DNA of 64,000 bases, taken from assembly GCA_039519185.1 (NCBI GenBank), contig CM076849.1, positions 57,609,087-57,673,086 of the forward strand, written 5' to 3'. Numbering within the stretch: position 1 is the stretch's first letter; each line of letters starts with the position of its first letter. This document shows positions 20,836 through 30,706 of the stretch, one piece after another. The translations under genes and the position numbers were made by a program. The DNA is from Astragalus membranaceus (lineage: Eukaryota; Streptophyta; Magnoliopsida; Fabales; Fabaceae). Under the pieces are notes generated by a model. The model worked only from the letters and a program-made list of their open reading frames with translations, had not been told where the DNA came from and did no database searches.

Positions 20836-22122
20836 ATGGCACCCCGAGGCAGACCCTGGGTCCGAAGCATTGCCGTGTCTCAACCCCATCCTGAAGACAC
20901 GCCACAAGGTGTTGCTGTCACTCTTCCAGACGACACACATCCAAGTCCCGGCTCCACAGCCGACCCAGGACCTTATGCACCCGGAGGATGTTGCGACCAT
21001 CCGTCAACTCCTGGACCTTCTAAGCAACCGCACCCAAGCTATGGCGCAGCAAGAGGCGTGCCTCAAGCAGATTGAGAGGCGTGTGGCATCCATGCCTAAG
21101 CAGCCTCGCCCCCATTGGAGCACTCCTCCCCCAGGGATTGTGAACCCAAGGCGCCATAGGTCCCCACCTAGGCGACATCTCAACCATCGCTCTCCCCGAG
21201 GCGGAAACAAGCTCGTCGGTCTCCTCCTCGGCGTCGTGGGCACCGAGGATCAGGTTCCCCTCCGAGCACTTCCCCAACTTCACCTGATAGCACTTACTGG
21301 CCGGAAGACTCTCCTTCTAGGAGCCCTTCGCTCGCGTCCTCTAACTCATGCGAGAGGTCTCGAAACCGAGCTAAGCCCCACGAGAGGCATCGCCACAGAT
21401 CCTGGCCAAGGAGATCTCCAACCCGACGTGACCGCCGAGACGTAGATCTCGAGGATGGGTCACCTCGCTATTCTCCATGGATCTCCCATGAAGGACCTTT
21501 CACTAGGAAGATCGAGGGTTGCCCAATACATAAGGCTTTGGAAAAATCCTATTGCTCAACATGTACGATGGAACCGGGGACCCTGACAGCCACCTGACCT
21601 ACTTCTCTCTCATGATGCGCTACCGGGGGAAAGAGAACTCATCCACGACAAGATCTTCCCCCTTACTCTCAAGAAGTCAGCATTGGATTGGTTCCCGGAA
21701 TTGAAGCCAAACTCAATATCTTCCTGGGGACAGCTAGCAATGGTGTTCCAGGCTCGTTTTGCCGTCTCCTGCTTGAAGTGCAAGTCTGAAGAGGTTCTCA
21801 GGGTGATCAGGTAGGGAGAGAAAGAAACACTTAGAGAATATCAGGAAAGGTTCAACAAAGAAGCTGCGAATGTTAGGAACCTTGAAGACAAGAGAAGGCT
21901 TTTTTGGATGAAGGACGACCTCCGGAAAGGAAGCTTGTTCCAAATAGAAGTCGGGGTCAACAAGCCCCGCGACTTGGGGGATTTCCTACGAAGATCCCAG
22001 AAACACATGGACTACGAAGAGGACGAGCTGGCCTACGGGGCCATTGAAGAACCATGACTGGAGCGAGCCCAAGCTGAGGGAACGCCTCGTGAGTCCCGAC
22101 CCCGACAAGGTCGTTTCTCAGA
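20836..22122 (+). pseudogene. gag: Gag relic of a Tat/Retand-like gypsy element, first part
   Basis: Several frames must be read. They give an N-terminal Arg/Pro-rich region (20870-21445), then YDGTGDPDSHLTYFSLMM at about 21561 and a capsid-like stretch (SALDWFPELKPNSISSW, ETLREYQERFNKEA) at about 21680-21860, ending with KHMDYEEDELAYG. Multiple frameshifts and stops make it non-functional. At 22123 the gene is interrupted by a CACTA transposon and resumes at 26552. Confidence 0.7.
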
Positions 22123-22300
22123 CACTACCAGAAAAGCGGCTTTTAGCTACGGTTAGATAGCCACGGTTAATTTGACCGTGGCTAACATAATAAATTAGCC
22201 ACCCTCTGACCGTGGCAAAGCAACCTAGAAATTCCCAATAACAATTTCACGGTTAGCTACCCCTCAACCGTGGCAAAGCAACCGGGAAATTCCCAAATAA
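22123..22300 (+). repeat. Left terminal and subterminal repeats of the CACTA element
   Basis: Terminal CACTACCAGAAAAGCGGC is followed by repeated GCCACGGTTA / ACCGTGGCTAA / CCGTGGCAAAG units on both strands. Such clustered subterminal motifs are binding sites for CACTA transposases in characterised families. Confidence 0.8.
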
Positions 22301-22578
22301 AAGTTTCATTCTCCCTCTAAATTTTATTCCTTCCAAATTTGTTCCCCCCTCACCTCTGTTTCTTGTTTCTTTCTCCTCCAACCCAGGGTTTTTAGATTTC
22401 CCCCTTCATTCTGCTCTATCCTTTCTCCCTTCTCAAAAATCATCTATCGCTAACCGTATTTTCATGGTTAAGATTTTCATGGTTAAGATTTTCTCCCTTT
22501 CTCCCTTGCCTCCCGTAATCGCTCGCTCCCCTAAATCCCTAATTGCTCCCTTCGTTTCTTTCTCTCTCCCCCCTTTTG

Positions 22579-22753
22579 ATGGGTCTTGGCAACGACGACG
22601 AAGATGATAATAACAAGGTCATGGATGATGGAAATGGTGGGGGAGGAGGCAACTCCTTCGGTTCAGTGTCTTGTTCAATTTGCCTCGAGATTGTTACCGA
22701 TAATGGAGATAGATCTTTGGCTAAGCTTCTTTGCGGCCATCAATTTCATCTCG
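22579..22753 (+). pseudogene. Captured RING-finger gene fragment (first exon)
   Basis: From ATG 22579: an acidic/Gly-rich start, then SCSICLEIVTDNGDRSLAKL and CGHQFHL, the first part of a C3H2C3/C3HC4-type RING domain of plant E3 ligases. The match stops at CATCTCG|GTAACT (22754), a good splice donor, so the remaining zinc ligands are missing. Fragment only; not expected to be functional. Confidence 0.7.
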
Positions 22754-23653
22754 GTAACTATAATTTCTCTCTTAATTCATGCCTTTGCAATGGAATTAGA
22801 ATATAATATGTGTTTGAACTATAATACTTTAGATCCGTTCTTTTATTTGCTTTGGTTTTCAATTATATGTTCATTGGCGTTGGGATCATAAAACGAATAT
22901 GTTTTAGTTTATAGGATATTGTTTGTTTGTCTGTTGGTTTGTTAAGGGATTTTGGCCGTGCCAAAAGGGCGGCTATTGTGAAATTCTTGTCACTAATATG
23001 GATGATTGGATATGTATCTATCTTTTGGAAGCTATCAAGTTTGAAAGGGTGCTTGCAACTTCAATCTGTTACACGTGTTGTTTGATGCTTTGGTGTGTCT
23101 ACGAAATTAGCTTTTACTGATGTTTGGAATTCATCTTTATGTATGTCGAAGTTGGAAATTGTGGGGTTAAGAGGAACACACTCCTTACATAATACACATG
23201 TATGATGAAAGAAGTCATTCTGTGGTAAGAGTACTAAGAAACTCTGTGCCATGAGTTCTCTTCCTTCTCTGTTGCTTTACATTATGTGTTTTGGCACTTG
23301 AGAGTCCACTTTGTTTCATGTGGCAAACCTGGCTGAAAGAAGGCCAACCTAACAATTTTTCTTTTTTATCTGTTATTGCTGTCCTATCAACCATATAAAT
23401 TGCTAATATTATTATCAGCTACTTTTATTTTTGCAGGTGGTTATTCATCATAAAGAATGGTTTTCTTTCTTCACTGCATTTATTCACTTTTTCAATGATA
23501 TGAATGAGAAATTAACTTTCTGTTGCATTCTCCACAAAGAGTGTTCTTACATTGAATATGATGAAAGGTAGTTTTCCTTTAAAGTATTTGTTTCTTTTAA
23601 AGTATTTGTTTTAAAGTATTTGTTTCTTTTAAAGTATTTGTTTCTTTTTATAG

Positions 23654-23735
23654 TTACAGGGATATCAAAGGGGCTAACATACTAGTTGATCCCAATGGTG
23701 AAATCAAGCTGGCAGACTTTGGAATGGCTAAACAT
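23654..23735 (+). pseudogene. Captured protein-kinase exon (MAPKKK-like)
   Basis: After TATAG acceptor: YRDIKGANILVDPNG then EIKLADFGMAKH, ending at a GTAATG donor. This is the catalytic-loop-to-DFG exon of plant MEKK/YODA-type MAP kinase kinase kinases. The HRD motif reads YRD, a change expected to impair a kinase. Only this exon was recognised. Confidence 0.8.
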
Positions 23736-24088
23736 GTAATGCATACTCCCTCTAACCTAGCTCCGTTGCTTTTCTTTAGCATGCAGCAATATTTCTATGA
23801 TCCCTCTGATGTGAACTTTAGTGTTGGAGAAAGTATCATGCAATCATACTTGAATAGCTTGATTCAGTTTTGTATTTTGTTGTCTTGAAATTAGAATAGA
23901 TAAATGAAATGAAAAATGTGTTGGTTCAATGACTAAATGACTAAATGTGAGTCTATGATATTGTTAATGAATGATATGAATTCCTTTCTTTTCCATAGCA
24001 GGACTTGACATATCATATGCCTTAATAATTCATTAGTTCATTTCAGTCTTCTTGACTCTTAATAATTCATAAATCAAAATAATTCCAG

Positions 24089-24440
24089 GAGGCGTCTACT
24101 GCAGCAGACGCTGAGTTAACTCCAACTCATCCAGTCAGATTGGGCTTGGCTTTAAACTTCTCTGTCTTCTATTATGAAATTTTAAACTCCTGAAAGGTAT
24201 GTAAAATATTACCTTCTTACTGGAAGTTTATCGCACTATTTTTATGTGCTCGAGCCATGTCAGTCTGTGTAACTTATTTAACGTGTTACTCTCTTGTATT
24301 GCAGGGCGTGTCACCTTGCCAAGCAAGCATTTGATGTGGCAATCTCTGAGTTGGATTCTCTCAATGAGGAGTCTTACAAGGACAGAAAACTGATCATGCA
24401 GCTCCTGAGGGACAACCTCTCCTTGTGGACTTCTGACAAC
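24089..24440 (+). pseudogene. Captured 14-3-3 gene fragment, two exons and the intron
   Basis: The exon at 24089-24196 encodes THPVRLGLALNFSVFYYEIL and ends AG|GTATGT after a small deletion that shifts the frame to a stop. The exon at 24305-24440 encodes ACHLAKQAFDVAISELDSL and LIMQLLRDNLSLWTSD, the C-terminal helices of 14-3-3 proteins. The 108-bp intron between them has GT..AG borders. Retained intron shows capture at the DNA level. Frameshift and missing ends make it a pseudogene. Confidence 0.85.
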
Positions 24441-25713
24441 ATAAAACTCCTTTTATTAAGTGATATTTGTTCTATTGTTCTATCTTCTTCCAGCTAGCCA
24501 GTTTCTGCATCAAGTTTGTACTGGAGGCCGAGGATAACATCCACACAATTTATTTATATAAATGTGTGTTGAAAGGAACATTGAAAGGGAGCTTGCTGCA
24601 AGAATTCAATTATGTTGGCATGTCTATTACCAGCAGTAGCTTGAAAGAGGTTATCTCAAATTAGATAGCCATTCGATTATTTTTGTCAATGACATGCCAT
24701 CATCTCAAGTTCTTTGTTCATACTTTCTGTTCAATTTTGTAATTTCTTCGATTTTCCCTTCCATACATTCTGTTCAATTTTGTAATTTCTGTTGTCCTTG
24801 TTGGAACAGGTTAGGGTCTGGTAGTCTCACACATCTATCAACATCTCAGCAACCATACATCTCTCTTCCTCATTTCAACAACAGGTTAGGGATTATTTTT
24901 CTATAATATATTTCTTGCTTTCAATCTCTTGAAATTTCCCTTTTGTTGCTAGAAGAGTTTAATAGAAGGTTGCTTAATATTGTTATTTATTTGAAGCTTT
25001 TAATTAGTTGGGTCTGAGATACACTTGTATATAGCATTTGGATCATCAAATTTGCCCTTTCTCTCTTTCTCTTCTGATTGATTGATTGCTGGAATGTTTC
25101 AGTTTGTGGCATTTATCATTGGATTGAGGTCCATTTTGTTTTTCTGAATGAATGATCTTGTTATTTCCATAGGATAGACAGAGCATAAGATAGCCTCATT
25201 AATCAAAAAAATAGAGCATAAGATAGGCTCAAGGAAGGTATATGGGAAAAATGAATCATCTTGATACTGAAATGTTTTGGAATATCTTCTTTTATATGCA
25301 TTCAATAGTTTCTTAAATCTCTAATTACACTCACTTTGTTTTTCAACTTTAGAAACACAGATATGTTCCTTAAAAAAGTCCATGATGACCTTCTCATCTA
25401 GCCTCATCCGTTCAATAGTTTCTTCCTTGATGTAGTTTTTCTGTGTTAAAATATGATCAACATATACAACCACTGTATAGTGTTCAACATACACCAATAT
25501 TTGGATTAATTTGTTAAGCGTTTTTATTGAGATAGTGATACTGATAATAAGATGCTGATTTAGTAACAGATGCTGAACTAGCAATTTAGTGTTCTTATTG
25601 TTAAGTGTTTTTATTGTTTAGAGTTGAGTTTCTTATTGTCCATTTGTAGTTGAACTAGCAATTTAGTAACAGATGCTGATTTTCTTTGATGGAAATAGAT
25701 ATCTTTCTTTCTA

Positions 25714-25785
25714 TGCTCAGAAGAAATTGTTGCTTCTTTACATGAAACACTGAAATCTGTGAAGGACATCCCCCACTTGCTGAAG
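25714..25785 (+). pseudogene. Captured exon fragment, possibly MSH5-like
   Basis: One 24-codon stretch, CSEEIVASLHETLKSVKDIP then HLLK, ends at AAG|GTATGA, a plausible donor. From memory it resembles a part of plant MutS homologue MSH5; I cannot run a search. The adjacent bases give no further match. Confidence 0.4.
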
Positions 25786-25799
25786 GTATGAGAGTTAAC

Positions 25800-25966
25800 A
25801 CATTGGCGGCAGTTTGTATGACGGTTGCTGGAACCTCCGCCAGAAACACCTCCCGACGCTGAAAACCACGGCGCTCCTGGAACCGCCGCCAGCCTTCCTT
25901 AACGGCGGTTTAAACCGCCGCCGCTGACAATTTTAACCGCCGCCGCCGACCGGTTTTTGCATAGTG
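25800..25966. mobile_element. Right end of a second CACTA-like element (truncated)
   Basis: Ends TTTTTGCATAGTG (reverse complement CACTATGCAAAAA) with GC-rich subterminal motifs GGCGGCGG/CCGCCGCC and an 18-bp perfect palindrome CGGCGGTTTAAACCGCCG at 25903-25920. The motifs differ from the ACCGTGGC motifs of the enclosing element, so it is another family. No matching left end was found. Confidence 0.45.
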
Positions 25967-26269
25967 ATTTGTTTTTTTTCTGGTTTGTGAGATGTAATTA
26001 GCTGGTTTTACTCACCCTTTGCTATATTTGTTATGTTGTTGGTTGGTACTGTTGCTAAAGCACTTAAAGTACTTGCTAATTGAGATGTCTAGTGGTTGAT
26101 TAGTCAACTTAGATCATATGATGTATGAAATAATTATATGCAAATTTATGCAACACATTTACTTTTTATTTGACCTTTGATTATGAATTGATGGTACATT
26201 AGTGTGTAGTGTCTCTAATGAATCAAATAAATGAGTTGTGGAAAGGATTTTTTTTTAAAAATAAAAACT

Positions 26270-26551
26270 AAGTTAGCCACGGTTAACCCGTGGCTAATAT
26301 GTGGATTTTGAAAAGCTGACCAAGCTACTTTGACACGGGTTAGCCGTGGCTATACAAGTATTAACCGTGGCAAAACAAATGTCTCCACGGTTATATTACG
26401 CGTGGCTAACTCTTCATTTAACCGTGGCTAAATTTTCGCGACGCCAGGTCCTTTCACGGTCGTCATAACCGTGGCTAAGTCAATTTGCCACGGTATAAGA
26501 TTCCTTTAGCCACGGTTTTAACCGTGGCTAAACGCCGCATTTTTTGTAGTG
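26270..26551. repeat. Right subterminal and terminal repeats of the CACTA element
   Basis: About a dozen copies of ACCGTGGCTAA/TTAGCCACGGTT or close variants in 280 bp on both strands, ending in GCATTTTTTGTAGTG. Paired opposite copies form potential hairpins, for example TAGCCACGGTTTTAACCGTGGCTA (18+ bp, 26508-26531). Confidence 0.8.
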
Positions 26552-26772
26552 AGAGTACACTTTGCTGAACACATCTCAGGAGGAGATCCTCGCCGAATGT
26601 GCCGACGCGGAGTTTCGGGACATCAAACAACCCGAACCTATTGTGAAAAGGAAAGGTCAAACCTCTAAGAAGTACCGCCGTTATCACAGAAGTTATGGAC
26701 ACGGCCCCAACAAGTGCAACACCCTAAGAGATGACATTGAAGAGCTAATTCGCGAAGGAAAGCTTTCCTAGT
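26552..26772 (+). pseudogene. gag: Gag relic, second part after the CACTA insertion
   Basis: Continues the relic interrupted at 22122. The frame reads AECADAEFRDIKQPEP, KKYRRYHRSYGHGPNKC and DDIEELIREGKL, then TAG. HRSYGHGPNKC is the zinc-knuckle region of Retand-like Gag, with Tyr in place of its first Cys. A GAA repeat starts six bases later. Confidence 0.75.
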
Positions 26773-26777
26773 ACGTG

Positions 26778-27178
26778 GAAGAAGAAGAAGAAGAAGAAGA
26801 AGAAGAAGAAGAAGAAGAAGAAGAAGAAGAAGAAGAAGAAGAAGAAGAAGAAGAAGAAGAAGAAGAAGAAGAAGAAGAAGAAGAAGAAGAAGAAGAAGAA
26901 GAAGAAGAAGAAGAAGAAGAAGAAGAAGAAGAAGAAGAAGAAGAAGAAGAAGAAGAAGAAGAAGAAGAAGAAGAAGAAGAAGAAGAAGAAGAAGAAGAAG
27001 AAGAAGAAGAAGAAGAAGAAGAAGAAGAAGAAGAAGAAGAAGAAGAAGAAGAAGAAGAAGAAGAAGAAGAAGAAGAAGAAGAAGAAGAAGAAGAAGAAGA
27101 AGAAGAAGAAGAAGAAGAAGAAGAAGAAGAAGAAGAAGAAGAAGAAGAAGAAGAAGAAGAAGAAGAAGAAGAAGAAGA
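26778..27178. repeat. (GAA)n microsatellite, about 133 perfect units
   Basis: 401 bp of uninterrupted GAA/AAG as printed, giving poly-Glu, poly-Ser and poly-Phe open frames on the two strands that are not genes. It sits in the C-terminal part of the gypsy gag relic. Length is unusual for a plant trinucleotide repeat and may differ between individuals or reads. Confidence 0.97.
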
Positions 27179-27340
27179 GACTCCTGACTCTGAATAGGGA
27201 GCCAATCACCAGGACCTGAATCTAGAGCTAGACCTAGTTGAGAAAATTCGTTGTATGGACACCAGTGCAGAATGTGAAAGCTCGATATGAATGATTAACT
27301 GAAATTCATTTTGCAATATAGTCTTTTTCGCTCTAGTTCA
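27179..27340. other. Short unassigned stretch
   Basis: Possibly decayed gypsy sequence continuing after the repeat. No gene, repeat border or RNA was recognised. Confidence 0.4.
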
Positions 27341-27661
27341 TTAGCATTGACACTTGTTCCAAAGAAAATTCCTTAAGAGTAAGAAACAAAAAGGGTCCAA
27401 CTCCATAGTTGGGGATAGAGCGAGACAAGTTTGAGCCAATACCAACTCCTTTCTCTCATCTTTCTTTCCTTCTTCCTTCTTATCAGCACTCTCCTTTACC
27501 TCTTCTTCATAGGACAAAATCACCTCAGGATCTAACGGAAAGTCATCTTCATCTTGTTCAAAATGAGGCACATCCTCAGCTTCACACAACAGCCTTATCA
27601 GATTGGGGTAAAATAGAACACCCACATTCCTTCTAGCACATGCCAAAATCTCCCTTTCCAT
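27341..27661 (-). pseudogene. Fragment of a putative plant transposon protein, cut by element B
   Basis: The minus-strand frame reads REILACARRNVGVLFYPNLI then RLLCEAEDVP and an acidic C-terminal tail. This resembles the C-terminal part of the family annotated as putative plant transposon protein (Transposase_32 type) found beside retroelements. The frame is open right up to the border of element B at 27663, so the N-terminal part was probably separated by that insertion and should lie beyond the window. Function unknown. Confidence 0.45.
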
Positions 27662-27662
27662 C

Positions 27663-30600
27663 TGCTACGCCCGAAAAAGTCCTCGAGGGAGAACCTTCCT
27701 CGTTCACAACTTTTCTAAAATCTATGAAGCCGCCACCAATATTTATTAAGGAAAATATTAGGAAAACCTTTTTTGGGAAGCGATTGGTCTTGCGAAACTA
27801 GAGAATAGGGTTCGGGGGTCGGTTACGCGTAGGGAAGGTGTTAGCACCCCACACGTCCTCTCTACTGAGAGGGAACCTTTAATTACATGTGGGGTTTTAG
27901 TGTGCTGACCTGAAAATACTTAATTTTGCCTCTCTACTTCTTATTGAAAAATTCTTAATGAAAACCTTTGTTTATTATGAAAAAGGGGGAAAGATGGGTT
28001 TTTAGAAAAATGCTTGACGGGACATGGCCCGCTCCTACATATCTCCCGGTGCGATGGAGAACTCAAAGCTACGTAGTTCTTCTTAATCCTGAAAAAAAGG
28101 TTTTTGTCTTTTGTCTTTTTAGTGAGTTTTCGAAATAGGACGAGCATTTAGTGAGTGATTAAACTAACCAAGGTCATGGGTAATCACCGCTAAATGCTCT
28201 TGAAAATGAGAGTCACTACCGCCGGTCAGACGAACAAAGGTTCTGATTGACTATTAGTAGCGACTCGTTTTTATTTACTTTTTGAAAGTAATTTTCGAGA
28301 GAGATTGATTGGCACGAATGATCAAACTAACAAAGGTTATGAGTGATCATCGCTTGTTGTTCTTTGGAGGAAAACGACATCGCCATCAATGGCTAGACGA
28401 ACAAAGGTTCTGATTAACCACTAGCGGCGATGGGTTGAAAATGATTTTAGAAAGGAAGAGGTTTTTTATTCTTTATCTTGTTGAATTGTGAAAGTTGAGC
28501 TTTCATGATGATCAATGGGGCAAGGGCTGCAAGTGACCACCATTAGCACTCCATTGCTAATAATCATGCAAGCAAAGGCTTTGCAGAACTACTAACAAAG
28601 TTTGATTTTGAAGAGTTTTCGCAATTGGGTTGATTCTTGTTTAGGGAACAGAAAATCTGTTGTTTGGAAAAAAAGGTTTCGGAAAAGAAAAAAAAATTTA
28701 CTTAAGGGAAAGAGGCAAAATTTAAGAAAAAGGAAACGGGGAGGTGCAATAGTAAAATGGGGTGCAAGTTACAGGGGGGTTGTATTATTAAAAAATGGGG
28801 TGTAAACAGTGAGAAGGGTTGCGTTTTAAAATAGGGGGTGCAGAAATCAGGAATTAGTTCCAGTGGGCTGCGTAAATGCTGGGCTCTTCCAAGGGGTTAA
28901 GTTATAAAAATGAGGGGTGTAAAAAGGAAGCCCAGTTCGCATAGGAGGGCCCAGTTAGCGAAACTGGGCCTAAGTGGGGAAGGGGGCTTACGCTTGAGTC
29001 TGGAGGTGTAAATAGCAGTCCGAAAATTTAAAAGAAACAGAGGTGGTGTCATTAGAAACACGGGTGCAAATAGCAATCTGATGTAAAAAAAATGGTTGTT
29101 ATTTAAGAAAAAGAATGTGAACTTTATGGTTAATGGCTAATATTATTGCTCTTCTTATATTTCTAAAAAAAATGAATAAACATATATGTAACTCTCTTTT
29201 TTTTTTGAAGTCAAATGATCTTTTTTCAAAAAAACTTGATTAATAGAGACAGTGTGGCTAAAGGAAAATTTTGATATAAAACAAGTGATTACTTTATTAC
29301 TTTAGATCTTTCTTATTTGGATTATGATGATTATTGTTGATAAAAAAAAATGGCATTACCACATTTCATCAAAAGAGAAACGTGACATTCAAAAAAAACT
29401 AACAAATCAAACTAAATCATTTACTACCAAAAAAACAATATTAACTAGTTTATACATGTTCCTCTGTTCTTTTACTCAAAAGAACGTTAATGGAATATTC
29501 AACATCAAAGAAGATCATATACATGAAGATGAACAGAATCTCTAATAAAAAAAAATTAACAAATTCAAAATCATGAAACAAAAGAATATTGAGAAAATAA
29601 TATACAACAGACCTTGAATAATGAGTGCTCTTCTCAAATCTCACCAATAACAACAATAAAGCAAAAACAACAAAAAAAAAACTGTCTGATAAATTTAGAA
29701 GAAGAAAAAACGAAAATTTTCTCTCTCTCACTCTTTCACTCCAATATCTCCAGAACCCGTTTTTGCTCCTCTTGCTTCTGGATCTCCTTCCAGCTTTCGA
29801 CCCTTCACCCTCTTCTCCCTCCAAAAACGTCCCTTTCCACAAAACTGTAACCCATATTTATACTAAAAAAAATGAACGTCCAATGGTGTGCTTTGTCCTT
29901 CGTTTTCTTCACTGACTTTTGCGTATAGATCTGTTTCTGTGCTAGCCTTGAAGAAAACGGGATGGAAAACGTGATCCTCTGGATGGACCTTCGAATGGTG
30001 GGGAAATCATCAGTCATTTGGGTGTTGATGCCAAAAATGGCGATTTCGTGTGAGAGAGGAGAGGAAGAGATACCCGAAATGATGTTTTCGTGTGAGAGGA
30101 GAGAAAGAAGCACCAAAAATGGTGATTTCGTGTAGCAATGGAGATGGGGGGGGGGGGGCTGAGAAGGTAGGAGGTGTGTGAGGGAAGATGAAAGGAGGCG
30201 TGGAAGGAAGAGAAGAGAGAGTGGACGGCTAGGGTTTGATGGGAGAGGTGGAAGTGATGTTTTGGAAGGAGGCGTGGGAGAGAGGAGAGGAGGAGGATTG
30301 TACGGCTGATTTTTAGGAAGTGATGGGAATGATGGGAAATTAGGGTTTGTGATGGAGGCAATTAGGTTTTGTGAGTGAGTGAGGGAAATAAGGCAATCCG
30401 GGTCAGGCCAATTCGCATGGGCCTCTGGCAGTGAGCCCAATTCGCTGTAACACAAATAAACATAAAAAAAAAAGTCACTTACACCCCTTTTTTTACTAAA
30501 TCGCCTCTCCCTTTCTCTTTTCTTGTTTTTTTTCTTTTACTTTCTCTTTTATACCATTAAATATATTTACTAACTAAATGGGAAGTATAACTTGAAAATG

Positions 30601-30693
30601 AATTTGTATTTTTCAACTTTTACGAAATAAGATATATAACGACAAAGAAGAAAATCATTATTATTTTTGGACGGACAAAATTGGGGTATGACA
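27663..30693 (-). repeat. Element B 3' LTR (3031 bp)
   Basis: On the + strand it starts TGCTACGCCCGAAAAAG, a mutated TGTTGCGCC end, and finishes GGGGTATGACA. It contains repeated ACGAACAAAGGTTCTGATT motifs near 28229 and 28397 and a poly-G run near 30148. The 216-codon Pro/Ser-rich minus-strand frame (29805-30455) is duplicated in the other LTR with changed ends and looks fortuitous. Confidence 0.9.
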
Positions 30694-30706
30694 GCTGCCC
30701 CTCTTT
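30694..30706 (-). other. Polypurine tract of element B
   Basis: Reads AAAGAGGGGCAGC on the minus strand directly before the 3' LTR, identical to element A. Confidence 0.85.

Larger units (their letters stand above)
22123..26551. mobile_element. Non-autonomous CACTA transposon carrying host gene fragments (4429 bp)
   Basis: The left end CACTACCAGAAAAGCGGC and right end (reverse complement CACTACAAAAAATGCGGC) are terminal inverted repeats that continue as TTTAGCYACGGTTA. AGA at 22120-22122 and 26552-26554 is the 3-bp target-site duplication expected for CACTA. Subterminal GCCACGGTTA/TAACCGTGGC repeats are dense at both ends. No transposase similarity was seen inside. Instead it holds exon fragments of unrelated plant genes with splice borders, all on the + strand. 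This is the pattern of gene capture known from CACTA families; movement would need a transposase from elsewhere. Confidence 0.9.

Noticed and set aside
26745..27209. Three open frames of 140-154 codons (poly-Glu, poly-Ser, poly-Phe).
   Set aside because: They are translations of the GAA microsatellite, not genes.
29805..30455. 216-codon Pro/Ser-rich minus-strand frame, with a related 211-codon frame at 44723-45358.
   Set aside because: Lies wholly in LTR B and is present twice only because LTRs are duplicated; frame and ends shift with small indels between copies, so no coding constraint is evident.
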